Source: Streptomyces sp. NBC_00223 (lineage in GTDB: Bacteria > Actinomycetota > Actinomycetes > Streptomycetales > Streptomycetaceae). Taken from it: a stretch of 64,000 bases of DNA. Made by a program: the position numbers and the translations under genes. Below the pieces are notes generated by a model that made no database searches, was not told the origin of the DNA, and was given only the letters and a program-made list of their open reading frames with translations. The DNA lies in assembly GCF_036199905.1 (NCBI RefSeq), contig NZ_CP108109.1:6516501-6580500 (forward strand), in the 5' to 3' direction. Below, one piece after another: positions 52,050-60,402 of the stretch; position 1 is the stretch's first letter; each line of letters starts with the position of its first letter.

Positions 52050-53177
52050 ATGAGCACCGATGAGCAGAACGCCGCCGAAGCCGCGGCGCCAGGCACCGCC
52101 GCCCCGCACACGTACCCGTGCCAGTCGTGCGGCGCCACCGTGGAGTTCGCGCCGGGTTCGGATGCGCTGCGCTGCCCGTACTGCGGGGCCGAGCAGGCGG
52201 TCGCGGCCGTGCCGCGACAGGTCACCGAGCACTCGATCGAGGAACTGGCGAGCCTGCCGCCCGTGCGCAGGGAGACCGCCCCGGGCCAGGCGCACGCCTT
52301 CGTCTGCCCCAGCTGCGGCGCCCACACCGAGAGCGACGACCTCTCCGCCCGCTGCCAGTTCTGCGCGACCGCGCTCGTCGCGGACCCCGAACTGACCGAG
52401 CGGGTCGTGCCGGAGGCCGTCGTCCCGTTCGGCCTCGACCGCGGCTCCGCGCGCGAGGCGCTGCGCAAGTGGACCTCGTCGCGCTGGTTCGCGCCCAAGA
52501 GCCTCAAGAAGGTGACCGAGGCCGAGACGTTCAAGGGCAGCTACCTGCCGCACTGGACGTACGACGCCTCGACCGTCTCGGACTACCGGGGCGAACGCGG
52601 CGAGTACTACTACACGACCGAGGCGTACACCACCGTGGAGAACGGTGAGACCGTCACCAAGACCCGGCAGGTGCGGCACACCCGCTGGCACCCGGTCGCG
52701 GGCACGGTCCAGCGGGCCTTCGACGACGTGCTGGTGGCCGGGACCACCCATGTCGCCGCCGAGCAGCTCGACAAGCTGGAGCCCTGGCCGCTGAAGGAGG
52801 AGGCCAAGCCCTACCAGGCCGAATACCTCGCCGGCTTCCAGACCGTGCGCTACGACATCGAGCCCGAGAAGGGTCTGGAGACCGCCAAGGCAAAGATGGC
52901 GCCCGTCATCGAGGACGACTGCCGCACGGACATCGGCGGGGACGACCAGCGGGTCGAGTCGGTCTCCACCCGCTACTTCGACCTCACCTTCAAGCTGCTC
53001 CTGCTGCCGGTGTGGTTCCTCAGCTACCTGCACGCGGGCAAGAGCTGGCAGGTGATGGTGAACGCGCGCACGGGCGAGGTGACCGGCCAGCGTCCGTACA
53101 GCGTCGGCAAGATCGTCGCCGCCGTGGTGGCGGCACTGGCCGTCGTGCTGATCGTGCTGCTGGTCGCGAGGAAGTAA
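52050..53177 (+). CDS. TFIIB-type zinc-ribbon membrane protein (YdjG-like)
   Basis: 375 residues. Two zinc ribbons start the protein: CQSCGATVEF...CPYCGAEQ (about 24-50) and CPSCGAHTESDD...CQFCATAL (about 86-110). A long soluble domain follows (KWTSSRWFAPKSLKK, YLPHWTYDASTVSDYRG) and one or two transmembrane helices end it (LLLPVWFLSYLHAG; IVAAVVAALAVVLIVLLVARK). It starts 24 bases after the SPFH gene. The pair resembles the Bacillus ydjG-ydjI genes associated with phage-shock-like membrane protection; function here is inferred from that alone. A terminator follows. Confidence 0.92.
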   Translation: MSTDEQNAAEAAAPGTAAPHTYPCQSCGATVEFAPGSDALRCPYCGAEQAVAAVPRQVTEHSIEELASLPPVRRETAPGQAHAFVCPSCGAHTESDDLSARCQFCATALVADPELTERVVPEAVVPFGLDRGSAREALRKWTSSRWFAPKSLKKVTEAETFKGSYLPHWTYDASTVSDYRGERGEYYYTTEAYTTVENGETVTKTRQVRHTRWHPVAGTVQRAFDDVLVAGTTHVAAEQLDKLEPWPLKEEAKPYQAEYLAGFQTVRYDIEPEKGLETAKAKMAPVIEDDCRTDIGGDDQRVESVSTRYFDLTFKLLLLPVWFLSYLHAGKSWQVMVNARTGEVTGQRPYSVGKIVAAVVAALAVVLIVLLVARK

Positions 53178-53192
53178 CCGTACGGCGGGGCG

Positions 53193-53224
53193 GGCAGGGG
53201 CACGCACGAGTGCGGACCCCTGCC
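53193..53224. terminator. Bidirectional terminator between convergent genes
   Basis: GGCAGGGG, 16-base loop with inner GCAC/GTGC pairing, CCCCTGCC followed by TTTCCC, between the zinc-ribbon gene and DUF1697. Confidence 0.7.
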
Positions 53225-53258
53225 TTTCCCGCGTCCTGACCGTCTCCGCGCGCATCGG

Positions 53259-53816
53259 TCAGCCCCCGCCGAGTTCGAGGAGCTTGGTGACCGTGTTCCA
53301 GTTGCGGGACGAGGTGGTCAGGCCGAGCCGGCGGTCGCCGAGCAGGGCGGCCAGCTTCGAGTTGTGGATGCCGTTGGGGAAGCGGGCGTAGATCTCCCGC
53401 TCACCGGGCCGGAAATCGTCCGGCGCGTACGCCTCCCGGTCGATCGCGGCCAGCCGGTCCTTCGGCACGGGCCCGGACAGGAAGACCACGACGAAACGCG
53501 ACCCGTCGACGCCCTCCATCGGGAAGGGGTTGGCCTCCACCACCCGCCGCAGATCCGCCGCCGTCCGTACCAGACAGGAGACGGTCAGACCCAGCTCGGC
53601 GGCGATGGCCCGCTCCAGGTCCGCGGCCAGGACCTTCGGGTCCCGCTGCTCGTGCGCGAACACGGCGTTGCCACTTTGCAGATGCGTGCGCACGTCGGAA
53701 CCGCCTATCGCGGCCAGCAGGTCGCGCAGGGTCTGCATCGGCAGCCGGTTCTTGCCGCCGACGTTGATTCCGCGCAGGAGCGCGATGTAGTGGGGTGCGT
53801 CCGTGTTTGTCTTCAC
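53259..53816 (-). CDS. DUF1697 family protein
   Basis: About 185 residues from the GTG at 53816; GTG at 53840 would add eight. The family signature YIALLRGINVGGKNRLPMQ and later THLQSGNAVF, FPNGIHNSKLAALL and TSSRNWNTVTKLLEL are all present. DUF1697 proteins are small, widespread and of unknown biochemical role. Soluble. Its upstream region contains the 11-base tandem repeat at 53852-53906. No ribosome site is strong. Convergent with the zinc-ribbon gene. Confidence 0.92.
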   Translation of the reverse strand: MKTNTDAPHYIALLRGINVGGKNRLPMQTLRDLLAAIGGSDVRTHLQSGNAVFAHEQRDPKVLAADLERAIAAELGLTVSCLVRTAADLRRVVEANPFPMEGVDGSRFVVVFLSGPVPKDRLAAIDREAYAPDDFRPGEREIYARFPNGIHNSKLAALLGDRRLGLTTSSRNWNTVTKLLELGGG

Positions 53817-53851
53817 GCTCGCCACGGTAGCGGCGGGCACTGACAGTGAGC

Positions 53852-53906
53852 GGTGAGCGGCAGGTGAGCGGCAGGTGAGCGGCAGGTGAGCGGCAGGTGC
53901 GGGGCA
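53852..53906. repeat. 11-base tandem repeat GGTGAGCGGCA
   Basis: Four perfect copies (53852-53895) plus one with a single region of change (53896-53906). It lies in the 5' region of the DUF1697 gene, in the gap to the AAA ATPase gene. Slippage-type repeat. Confidence 0.9.
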
Positions 53907-54123
53907 GCCCGGGCGACGGGTGCGCGGTGGTGGGGAACGCGGTGCGCGGTGGCCGGGACTGTACGGTCCGTGGCGGTCTTGGCCGTGCGGCGGGACACCG
54001 GGGCAGAGGACCGAAGGGTTCGTTTCCAGAAGTCGAATGAATCATGCGGAATATCACCCGTTCGAGCGAAAAAGAGCCTGCTGGAACGGTTCGGCACTGC
54101 GGACCATGATTACCTTCGCGGCC

Positions 54124-55431
54124 ATGAGCACCAGCCACCAGCGACCCCACGTCACCGAACTCCGGCTCTCCGCCTTCAAATCGCACCGGGGCGCCACCTT
54201 CGGACTCGGGCCGCTGACCCTGCTGTCCGGAGGCAGCGGCACCGGCAAGTCGAGCGTGCTCGAAGGCATTTCGGCGCTCGGCCGGCTGGCCGGCGGCGCG
54301 GACCTGCACGAGGTCTTCGGCCCCGACTCGGCCGTACGCGGGGGCGCCGCGGCCTGCGTACCCCAGGGCGCGCGGCCGGACGCGCAGGGGCGCCGGGGCT
54401 TCCGGATCGGCTGCACGGTGACCGGGCCGCTCGGCCCGGTGCGGCTGGACGTCGCGGTGCAGGCCGAGCCCTCGCTGCGGATCGTGGGCGAGCGGCTGAC
54501 CGGCGCGGGCGAGACCCTGCTGACCACCGCGCTGCGCGACCCCGCCCGGCCCACCGTCCAGGCGGCCTGGCACACCGCGGGCGCCGTCGCCGTGACCCGG
54601 GCCCCGCTGCCCGACGACCGGCTGGCCACCGCGCTGCTGCCGCTGCGCGTCGCGGGACGCACCGAAGGCCAGCGGCTGGTGCTCGCCGCGGCCGAACAGG
54701 TCGTGGTGGCCCTGCGCGGGGTGTTCCCGGTCGGTCCGCGCCCGGAATTGATGCGCGCGCCCGTGCCGCGCGGGGACGGACGGCTGCGGGCCGTCTGCGA
54801 CAACCTGTCGGCGGTGCTCGCCAGGACCGAGGGCGAGTGCGTCACCCGGCACGCGGCCCTGGTCAACGCGGTGCGGACGGCCTGTAGCGGCCCGGTCGAG
54901 GGGCTGCGGGCGGTGGCGGCGAGGGTGCCGGGCGACGGGCGCGGCCCCGAGTTGGACGGCGTGATCGCGGCGGTGGACCGGGGAAGGCTCGGCATGGTGC
55001 CGATCGACCGGCTCGGCGACGGCGAACTGCGCTTCCTGGCCCTGGCGTTGGTGCTGCTCACCGGGCCGGGCGTGCTGGACGTCGACACCAGTACGGAACT
55101 GCTGCCGGCCGGCCAGGTGCTGACAGTGGTGGGCGACGGGCTCGACCTCGGCCTCGACCGGCGGCAGGCGCGTGAACTGCTGCGGCTGGCCGGGGTGGCC
55201 GCCGCGCGCGGGCACATCCGGCTGCTCGGGACCGTGCAGGACGCGGCGTGCGCCGAGGGTCTGGACGGTGTGTCGCTGACGGTGCTCGGCGCGGAGCAGG
55301 CCGGGGGCGTCGAGGCGACGGTGGGCAGCGCGATCGCGGGCGGCGCCGCCGCGGGTGCCGCGTCGGCCGAGAGCACGTCGGTGGAAGGCCCGGCGGCGGA
55401 CGGCGAGGATGAGGTAGACCAGGCGGGGTGA
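54124..55431 (+). CDS. AAA/ABC-type ATP-binding protein of unknown role
   Basis: 435 residues from the ATG at 54124 (another in-frame ATG at 54106). The N-terminal half has TELRLSAFKSHRGATFGLGP and Walker A SGGSGTGKSSVLEG, as in SMC/RecF-like AAA_15/21 ATPases. The expected signature and Walker B near the C-terminus are degenerate: IDRLGDGELRFLALALVLLT stands where LSGGE is usual and GPGVLDVDTSTELL replaces the hydrophobic-DE box. A Gly/Ala/Glu tail ends it. It overlaps the MazG-like gene by four bases (GTGA), so the two are made together. Function unknown; possibly DNA-end or nucleotide-related. Confidence 0.85.
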   Translation: MSTSHQRPHVTELRLSAFKSHRGATFGLGPLTLLSGGSGTGKSSVLEGISALGRLAGGADLHEVFGPDSAVRGGAAACVPQGARPDAQGRRGFRIGCTVTGPLGPVRLDVAVQAEPSLRIVGERLTGAGETLLTTALRDPARPTVQAAWHTAGAVAVTRAPLPDDRLATALLPLRVAGRTEGQRLVLAAAEQVVVALRGVFPVGPRPELMRAPVPRGDGRLRAVCDNLSAVLARTEGECVTRHAALVNAVRTACSGPVEGLRAVAARVPGDGRGPELDGVIAAVDRGRLGMVPIDRLGDGELRFLALALVLLTGPGVLDVDTSTELLPAGQVLTVVGDGLDLGLDRRQARELLRLAGVAAARGHIRLLGTVQDAACAEGLDGVSLTVLGAEQAGGVEATVGSAIAGGAAAGAASAESTSVEGPAADGEDEVDQAG

Positions 55432-55769
55432 CCGAACAACACCACGACCTCGCCGCCCTGCAGAGCCGTCTCGCCGACTTCGCGGCCTCCCGCCACTGGG
55501 AGCCCTTCCACACTCCCAAGAACCTCGCCGTGGCGCTCAGCGTCGAGGCGTCCGAACTCCTGGAGATCTTCCAGTGGTTGACGCCCGAGCAGGCCGCGGC
55601 GGTGATGGACGACGCGGAGAGTGCCCACCGGGTGCGCGACGAGGTGGCGGACGTGATGGCGTATCTGCTGCAGTTCTGCGAGGTGCTGGGCATCGATGTG
55701 CTGGCGGCGCTCGCGGCGAAGATCGACCGCAACGAAGTGCGCTTCCCGAAGCCGGACGCTCCTGCCTGA
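55428..55769 (+). CDS. MazG-like nucleotide pyrophosphohydrolase
   Basis: 113 residues. The all-alpha NTP-PPase fold is shown by EASELLEIFQWLTPEQ (EEXXE-type metal site) and DEVADVMAYLLQFCEVLG (the second EXXD pair). Such small RS21-C6/MazG proteins hydrolyse (d)NTPs, preferring damaged or dCTP-like nucleotides. The GTG start overlaps the AAA ATPase stop. A nucleotide-cleaning enzyme coupled to a RecF-like ATPase is an uncommon pair. A 236-base non-coding gap follows. Confidence 0.92.
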   Translation: MTEQHHDLAALQSRLADFAASRHWEPFHTPKNLAVALSVEASELLEIFQWLTPEQAAAVMDDAESAHRVRDEVADVMAYLLQFCEVLGIDVLAALAAKIDRNEVRFPKPDAPA

Positions 55770-56005
55770 TTCCTTGTCTGTGGCTTTCCGGGTGACTTCC
55801 CGTCGGGCTTCTCACCTGGCTCCTCGCCTGGCTTCTTGTCGCGCCTCCGGTCTCAATCCCTCTTCCGGGTGAGCGAGTTATCCACAATGCGCTGACTGTC
55901 CACAGATGTTCCGTCCGCCCCTTCCGTGATGCCCGAGTTCTGTCACGCTGAGTGACACAGGGCGGCGGTACGGAGTCGCGGCCCGTGGACGGACGGGAGC
56001 GGGAG

Positions 56006-56602
56006 ATGGACGCGGCACGGCTGGTGGCGGAGGCGGAGCGGGCGATGCGGGGGAGCTCGCGGCCGGAGGACGTCATCGCGGAGGCATGGCAGGCGTACGA
56101 GCTGACGGAGGCGGTCGGGCGGCTGCTGGGCGGGAGACGGGGGAGCGGCGGTCCGGCCGGGGAGACGGGCGGGCCGGGCGGGTCCGAGGTGCGGGGCGGC
56201 TCGGGTGATCAGGGGGTGGGGTACGGGACCGAGGCCGGGGCCGGCAGCGGGCCGGGGGTGCCGTGCGGGCCTGTGGACGGTGCCGAGGGGGTGGGGCCGA
56301 CGGTGCGGGTGGAGCCCGCGTCCGTGGTCACGGCCACGGGGGCGGGGCCGCCGCGGGCGCTGCGGCTGACCGGGGTCCGTGACCCGGATGCCACTGTGCG
56401 CGCGCTGCGGGACCTGCTGGGCGAGATCGGGGCCGCCTTGGTCGAGTACGTCTGCACAGCCGCGGGCGAGGAGGCGTACTGGCAGTGCATCGAGGCCCTT
56501 GACGCCCTGGACGAGGCCAAGGACCGGGTACGCGTGCTGGCCGACCCCGATCCGGGCCCCGATCCGGGCCCCGACCCCGACCTCCGGGCGACCGGAAGCT
56601 GA
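56006..56602 (+). CDS. Hypothetical protein
   Basis: About 198 residues from the ATG at 56006 (GGGAGCGGGAG upstream); a GTG at 55952 would add 18. Two helical parts (LVAEAERAMRG and LRDLLGEIGAALVEYV ... YWQCIEALDALDEAKDRVRV) flank about 80 residues of Gly/Pro/Val low complexity. DPDPGPDPGP at the end is a small repeat. I recognise no family; streptomycetes often have such DUF-type proteins here. Probably cytoplasmic. It ends 14 bases before the oxidoreductase gene. Confidence 0.7.
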   Translation: MDAARLVAEAERAMRGSSRPEDVIAEAWQAYELTEAVGRLLGGRRGSGGPAGETGGPGGSEVRGGSGDQGVGYGTEAGAGSGPGVPCGPVDGAEGVGPTVRVEPASVVTATGAGPPRALRLTGVRDPDATVRALRDLLGEIGAALVEYVCTAAGEEAYWQCIEALDALDEAKDRVRVLADPDPGPDPGPDPDLRATGS

Positions 56603-56616
56603 TGCAGGATGGAGGA

Positions 56617-57540
56617 ATGGATCTCCGAATCTTCACCGAGCCCCAGCAGGGGGCCTCCTACGACACGCTGCTGACCGTTGCCAAGGCGACCGAGGACCTC
56701 GGGTTCGATGCCTTTTTCCGGTCGGACCACTATCTCGTGATGGGGGACGGGGACGGGCTGCCGGGACCCACGGACGCGTGGATCACTCTGGCCGGCCTGG
56801 CCCGGGAGACCAGCCGGATCAGGCTGGGCACCCTGATGACCGCGGGCACCTTCCGCCTGCCCGGCGTCCTGGCCATCCAGGTGGCCCAGGTCGACCAGAT
56901 GTCGGGCGGCCGGATCGAGTTCGGACTCGGCGCCGGATGGTACGAGGCGGAGCACACCGCGTACGGGATTCCGTTCCCCAAGGAGAAGATCGGCCGGCTG
57001 GAGGAGCAACTGGCCGTCGTCACCGGTCTGTGGGGGACGCCGGTCGGCGGGACCTTCGACTTCGACGGGAAGTTCTACCAGCTCAAGGACTCGCCCGCGC
57101 TGCCGAAGCCCGCTCAGGACAAGGTGCCCGTGCTGATCGGCGGGATGGGCGCCAAGCGCACTCCCGAGCTGGCGGCCCGGTACGCGGCCGAGTTCAATGT
57201 GCCCTTCGCGTCGGTGGAGGACAGCGGCCGGCAGTTCGAACGGGTGCGCGCGGCGGCGAAGGAGGCCGGGCGCGCCCCGGACGACCTGGTGTACTCCAAC
57301 GCGCTGGTAGTGGCGGTCGGCAAGGACGACGCCGAGGTGGCCCGCCGGGCGGCGGCGATCGGCCGGGAGGTCGACGAGCTCAAGGCCAGCGGGCTGGCCG
57401 GGTCGCCCGCCGAGGTGGTCGACAAGATCGGGCGGTACGCCGAGCTGGGCGCCACCCGCTTCTACCTCCAGATCCTCGACCTCTCGGATCTGGACCACCT
57501 GGAGCTGATCTCGTCCCAGGTCCAGTCCCAGGTGGGGTGA
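56617..57540 (+). CDS. LLM class F420-dependent oxidoreductase
   Basis: 307 residues. Luciferase-like TIM barrel: MDLRIFTEPQQGASYDTLL, ATEDLGFDAFFRSDHYL, RIRLGTLMTAGTFRLPG, GGRIEFGLGAGWYEAEH and LIGGMGAKRTPELAARYA. The pattern GLGAGWYEAEHTAYG is typical of the deazaflavin F420-dependent subfamily of actinobacteria (hydride transfer, not oxygenation). The substrate is unknown. The ATG at 56617 has AGGA seven bases upstream; an ATG five codons earlier is possible. Homocysteine S-methyltransferase follows after seven bases, so an operon is likely. Confidence 0.92.
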   Translation: MDLRIFTEPQQGASYDTLLTVAKATEDLGFDAFFRSDHYLVMGDGDGLPGPTDAWITLAGLARETSRIRLGTLMTAGTFRLPGVLAIQVAQVDQMSGGRIEFGLGAGWYEAEHTAYGIPFPKEKIGRLEEQLAVVTGLWGTPVGGTFDFDGKFYQLKDSPALPKPAQDKVPVLIGGMGAKRTPELAARYAAEFNVPFASVEDSGRQFERVRAAAKEAGRAPDDLVYSNALVVAVGKDDAEVARRAAAIGREVDELKASGLAGSPAEVVDKIGRYAELGATRFYLQILDLSDLDHLELISSQVQSQVG

Positions 57541-57547
57541 AGCGCCG

Positions 57548-58549
57548 ATGACACCACCCGTGCCCCCGGCGGGGTCGGTCGGCGGAGTGCCGCCCGGGCC
57601 CGGCTCCGATCGCGGGCCTGGAGCGGGCCGTGGCTCCGACGCCGACGGCAGGCCCGGCCTCGGGCAGTTGCTCGCGGCCGGCCGGACGCTGGTGCTGGAC
57701 GGCGGGCTGTCCAACCAGCTCGCCGACCAGGGCTGCGACCTGTCCGACCCGCTCTGGTCGGCCCGGCTGCTCGCCGACGCCCCGGAGCAGATCGAGGCCG
57801 CCCACACCGCCTATCTGCGGGCGGGCGCGCAGGTGCTCATCACGGCGAGCTACCAGGCGACGTACGAGGGGTTCGCCCGGCGCGGGGTCGGCCGGGCGGA
57901 GGCGTCGGCGCTGCTGCGGCGCAGTGTCGAGCTGGCCCGAAGCGCAGCGTCGTACCGGTCGGACGTGTGGGTGGCGGCGTCCGTCGGGCCGTACGGGGCG
58001 ATGCTCGCGGACGGCAGTGAGTACCGGGGGCGATACGGGAGGAGCGTGCGGGAGCTGGAGCGATTTCACCGGCCGAGGATCGAGACGTTGGCCGAGGCGG
58101 GGCCCGACGTCCTCGCGCTGGAGACGGTGCCGGACACCGACGAGGCCGAGGCGATGCTGAGGGCCGTCGAGGGTGTCGGGGTGCCGGTGTGGCTCTCGTA
58201 CACGATCGCGGGGGAGCGCACCCGGGCCGGGCAGCCGCTGGCCGACGCCTTCGCCCTGGCCGCGGGCCGGGACGAGGTGATCGCGGTGGGCGTCAACTGC
58301 TGCGAGCCCGCGGACGCGGACCGGGCGGTGGAGGTGGCGGCCGAGGCCACCGGCAAGCCGGTCGTCGTCTACCCCAACAGCGGTGAGCAGTGGGACGCCG
58401 AGGGACGCCGCTGGCACGGCGGTCCGGCCTTCGACCCGGCCCGGACCACCCGCTGGCAGCGTTCCGGCGCCCGCCTCGTCGGCGGCTGCTGCCGCGTCGG
58501 CCCATCCGCGATCGCCTCGATCACCTCAACTCTGAGCCCCGCGCCCTGA
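57548..58549 (+). CDS. mmuM: Homocysteine S-methyltransferase
   Basis: 333 residues. TLVLDGGLSNQLADQGCDL, TASYQATYEGFARRG, ALETVPDTDEAEAM and the zinc cysteines in GVNCCEPAD and GGCCRVGP show a cobalamin-independent homocysteine methyltransferase of the MmuM type, which uses S-methylmethionine or SAM as methyl donor to make methionine. The N-terminal 35 residues (Gly/Pro rich) are extra compared with usual MmuM. It is likely co-transcribed with the F420-type gene. A GC-rich gap with repeats follows. Confidence 0.93.
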   Translation: MTPPVPPAGSVGGVPPGPGSDRGPGAGRGSDADGRPGLGQLLAAGRTLVLDGGLSNQLADQGCDLSDPLWSARLLADAPEQIEAAHTAYLRAGAQVLITASYQATYEGFARRGVGRAEASALLRRSVELARSAASYRSDVWVAASVGPYGAMLADGSEYRGRYGRSVRELERFHRPRIETLAEAGPDVLALETVPDTDEAEAMLRAVEGVGVPVWLSYTIAGERTRAGQPLADAFALAAGRDEVIAVGVNCCEPADADRAVEVAAEATGKPVVVYPNSGEQWDAEGRRWHGGPAFDPARTTRWQRSGARLVGGCCRVGPSAIASITSTLSPAP

Positions 58550-58565
58550 ACCCATGCACCCCCGC

Positions 58566-58640
58566 ACCCGGCTCGTCCGGCGGTGGATCTGAGCCCCCGG
58601 GCCCGGCTCGTCGGGCGGTGGATCTGAGCCCCCGCGCCCG
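58566..58640. repeat. 35-base direct repeat, about 2.3 copies
   Basis: CCGGCTCGTC followed by GGCGGTGGATCTGAGCCCCCG recurs with a 35-base period, then part of a third copy. It lies just after the mmuM stop and probably forms the downstream GC-rich end of its transcript. Confidence 0.8.
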
Positions 58641-58866
58641 GCCCGAGCCCTTCCGCACGGTCGGCCCGGCCCGGCTCGGGCGCCCGGGCCGCCACCCACC
58701 GGTCGCCGTCAGCCGGCTGTCGGGCTCCGTGCGACGGCACTGCCCGGCTCGCGCCCCTACCGGCCGCCACGCCCGCCCGCGCCCGGCCAACGGGCCGCCG
58801 TGGGCGGGGCCGGGGGCGGAACAAATGCGTGGTCCGCGGTGAATCCGACAGGGAATACTCGGCCGG
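58641..58866. other. Rest of the mmuM-hen1 intergenic gap
   Basis: GC-rich, low-complexity DNA up to about 58800, then a less GC-rich stretch before hen1 with AATACT (58854-58859) eight bases before its GTG, a possible -10. Nothing else is recognised. Confidence 0.45.
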
Positions 58867-60402
58867 GTGTTCCTGACCGTATCCACCACAGGCGGCACGG
58901 CCGGTCCGGCCACGGACCTCGGTTTCCTGCTGCACAAGCACCCGGAGAAGGCGCAGTCCTTCTCGACCTCCTACGGCGACGCGCACGTCTTCTACCCCGA
59001 GGCGTCCGCCGAGCGGACGACCGCGGCGCTGCTGCTCGAGGTCGATCCGCCGGCGCTGGTCCGGCGCGGTCGGACCAAGGGCCGCGGCGGCGCGCCCGAC
59101 GCCGCGCTCGCGCAGTATGTGAACGACCGGCCGTACGCCGCGTCCTCGCTGCTGGCGGTCGCGCTGCGCACCGTGTTCTCCAGCGCGCTGCGCGGCGAGT
59201 GCCGCGGCATGCCCGAGCGGGCCGCGGCCCCGCTGCCGCTGCGGATCGAGGTGCCGGTGCTGCCCGCCCGCGGCGGCGCCGCACTGGTGGTACGGCTCTT
59301 CGAGCCGCTGGGCTGGCGGGTGACGGCCGAGCCGATCGTGCTCGACCCGCACTTCCCCGAGTGGGGTGAGTCGCGGTACGTACGGCTGGTGCTGGAAGGC
59401 GACCTGCGGCTGGCCGACGCGCTGCGGCATCTGTATGTGCTGCTGCCGGTGCTGGACGACGCCAAGCACTACTGGGTGTCGGCCGACGAGGTGGACAAGC
59501 TGCTGCGCTTCGGCGAGGGATGGCTGGCCGGGCACCCGGAGCAGAAGCTGATCACCAGCCGTTATCTGTCCCGCAGATGGTCGCTCACCCGAGAGGCCAC
59601 CGAGCGGCTGGAGCTGATCCGGCTGGCCGACGCCGACGACATCGAGGTCGAGGCGATCGACAACGCGGTCGAGGCCGAGACACCCGAGGAGGCGGAGGAG
59701 CGGCCGGCGCCGCTGGCCGTACGGCGGCGCGAGGCGATCCTCGCCGAGCTGCGCGCCGCGGGCGCGGCCCGGGTGCTGGACCTGGGCTGCGGCCAGGGGC
59801 AGTTGACGGCCGCGCTGCTCAAGGAGGCGCGGTTCACCGAGATCGTCGGCGTGGACGTGTCGGTCCGCGCCCTCGACATGGCGGCCCGCAGACTGCGGCT
59901 GGACCGGATGAGCGAGCGGCAGGCGGACCGGGTCACCCTCCTCCAGGGCTCGCTCGCGTACACCGACGCGCGGCTCAAGGGGTACGACGCGGCCGTGCTC
60001 AGCGAGGTGATCGAGCACCTCGACCTGCCGAGGCTGCCCGCGCTGGAGTACGCGGTGTTCGGCTCCGCCCGGCCGCGCACGGTGGTCGTGACGACGCCCA
60101 ACGTCGAGTACAACGTGCGCTGGGAGTCGCTGCCCGCCGGGCACGTACGGCACGCGGACCACCGTTTCGAGTGGACCCGGGAGGAGTTCGCCGAGTGGGC
60201 CGGCGCGGTCGCCCAACGGCACGGCTACGTATGGCGGTTCGTGCCCGTGGGACCCGACGACCCCGAGGTGGGCCCGCCCACCCAGATGGCGGTCTTCACC
60301 CGCACCGGCCAGGAGACCGACCCCGACAGCGCCCCCGGCGGCACCCCCGACCCGGCCCACCGCACCATCACCGACGACGACCAGAAGGAGGCGGCGGCAT
60401 GA
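58867..60402 (+). CDS. hen1: Hen1, 3'-terminal RNA ribose 2'-O-methyltransferase
   Basis: 511 residues from the GTG at 58867. Residues 1-250 are the bacterial Hen1 N-terminal domain (MFLTVSTTGGTAGPATDLGF; LLHKHPEKAQSF); the methyltransferase domain has the SAM site VLDLGCGQGQLTAALL (303-318) and the metal-binding EVIEHLDL (Glu380, Glu383, His384) with a later HADHRFEW (429-436). Bacterial Hen1 marks the 3' end of a cleaved RNA with 2'-O-methyl so that the ligated RNA resists repeat cutting by a ribotoxin. It is translationally coupled to Pnkp (ATGA). No ribosome site is clear, so a leaderless transcript is possible. Confidence 0.95.
   Translation: MFLTVSTTGGTAGPATDLGFLLHKHPEKAQSFSTSYGDAHVFYPEASAERTTAALLLEVDPPALVRRGRTKGRGGAPDAALAQYVNDRPYAASSLLAVALRTVFSSALRGECRGMPERAAAPLPLRIEVPVLPARGGAALVVRLFEPLGWRVTAEPIVLDPHFPEWGESRYVRLVLEGDLRLADALRHLYVLLPVLDDAKHYWVSADEVDKLLRFGEGWLAGHPEQKLITSRYLSRRWSLTREATERLELIRLADADDIEVEAIDNAVEAETPEEAEERPAPLAVRRREAILAELRAAGAARVLDLGCGQGQLTAALLKEARFTEIVGVDVSVRALDMAARRLRLDRMSERQADRVTLLQGSLAYTDARLKGYDAAVLSEVIEHLDLPRLPALEYAVFGSARPRTVVVTTPNVEYNVRWESLPAGHVRHADHRFEWTREEFAEWAGAVAQRHGYVWRFVPVGPDDPEVGPPTQMAVFTRTGQETDPDSAPGGTPDPAHRTITDDDQKEAAA

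Noticed and set aside
49752..53255. 1167-codon open frame on the minus strand across four plus-strand genes
   Set aside because: It covers the FAH, isomerase, SPFH and zinc-ribbon genes antisense, with random composition and no domains.
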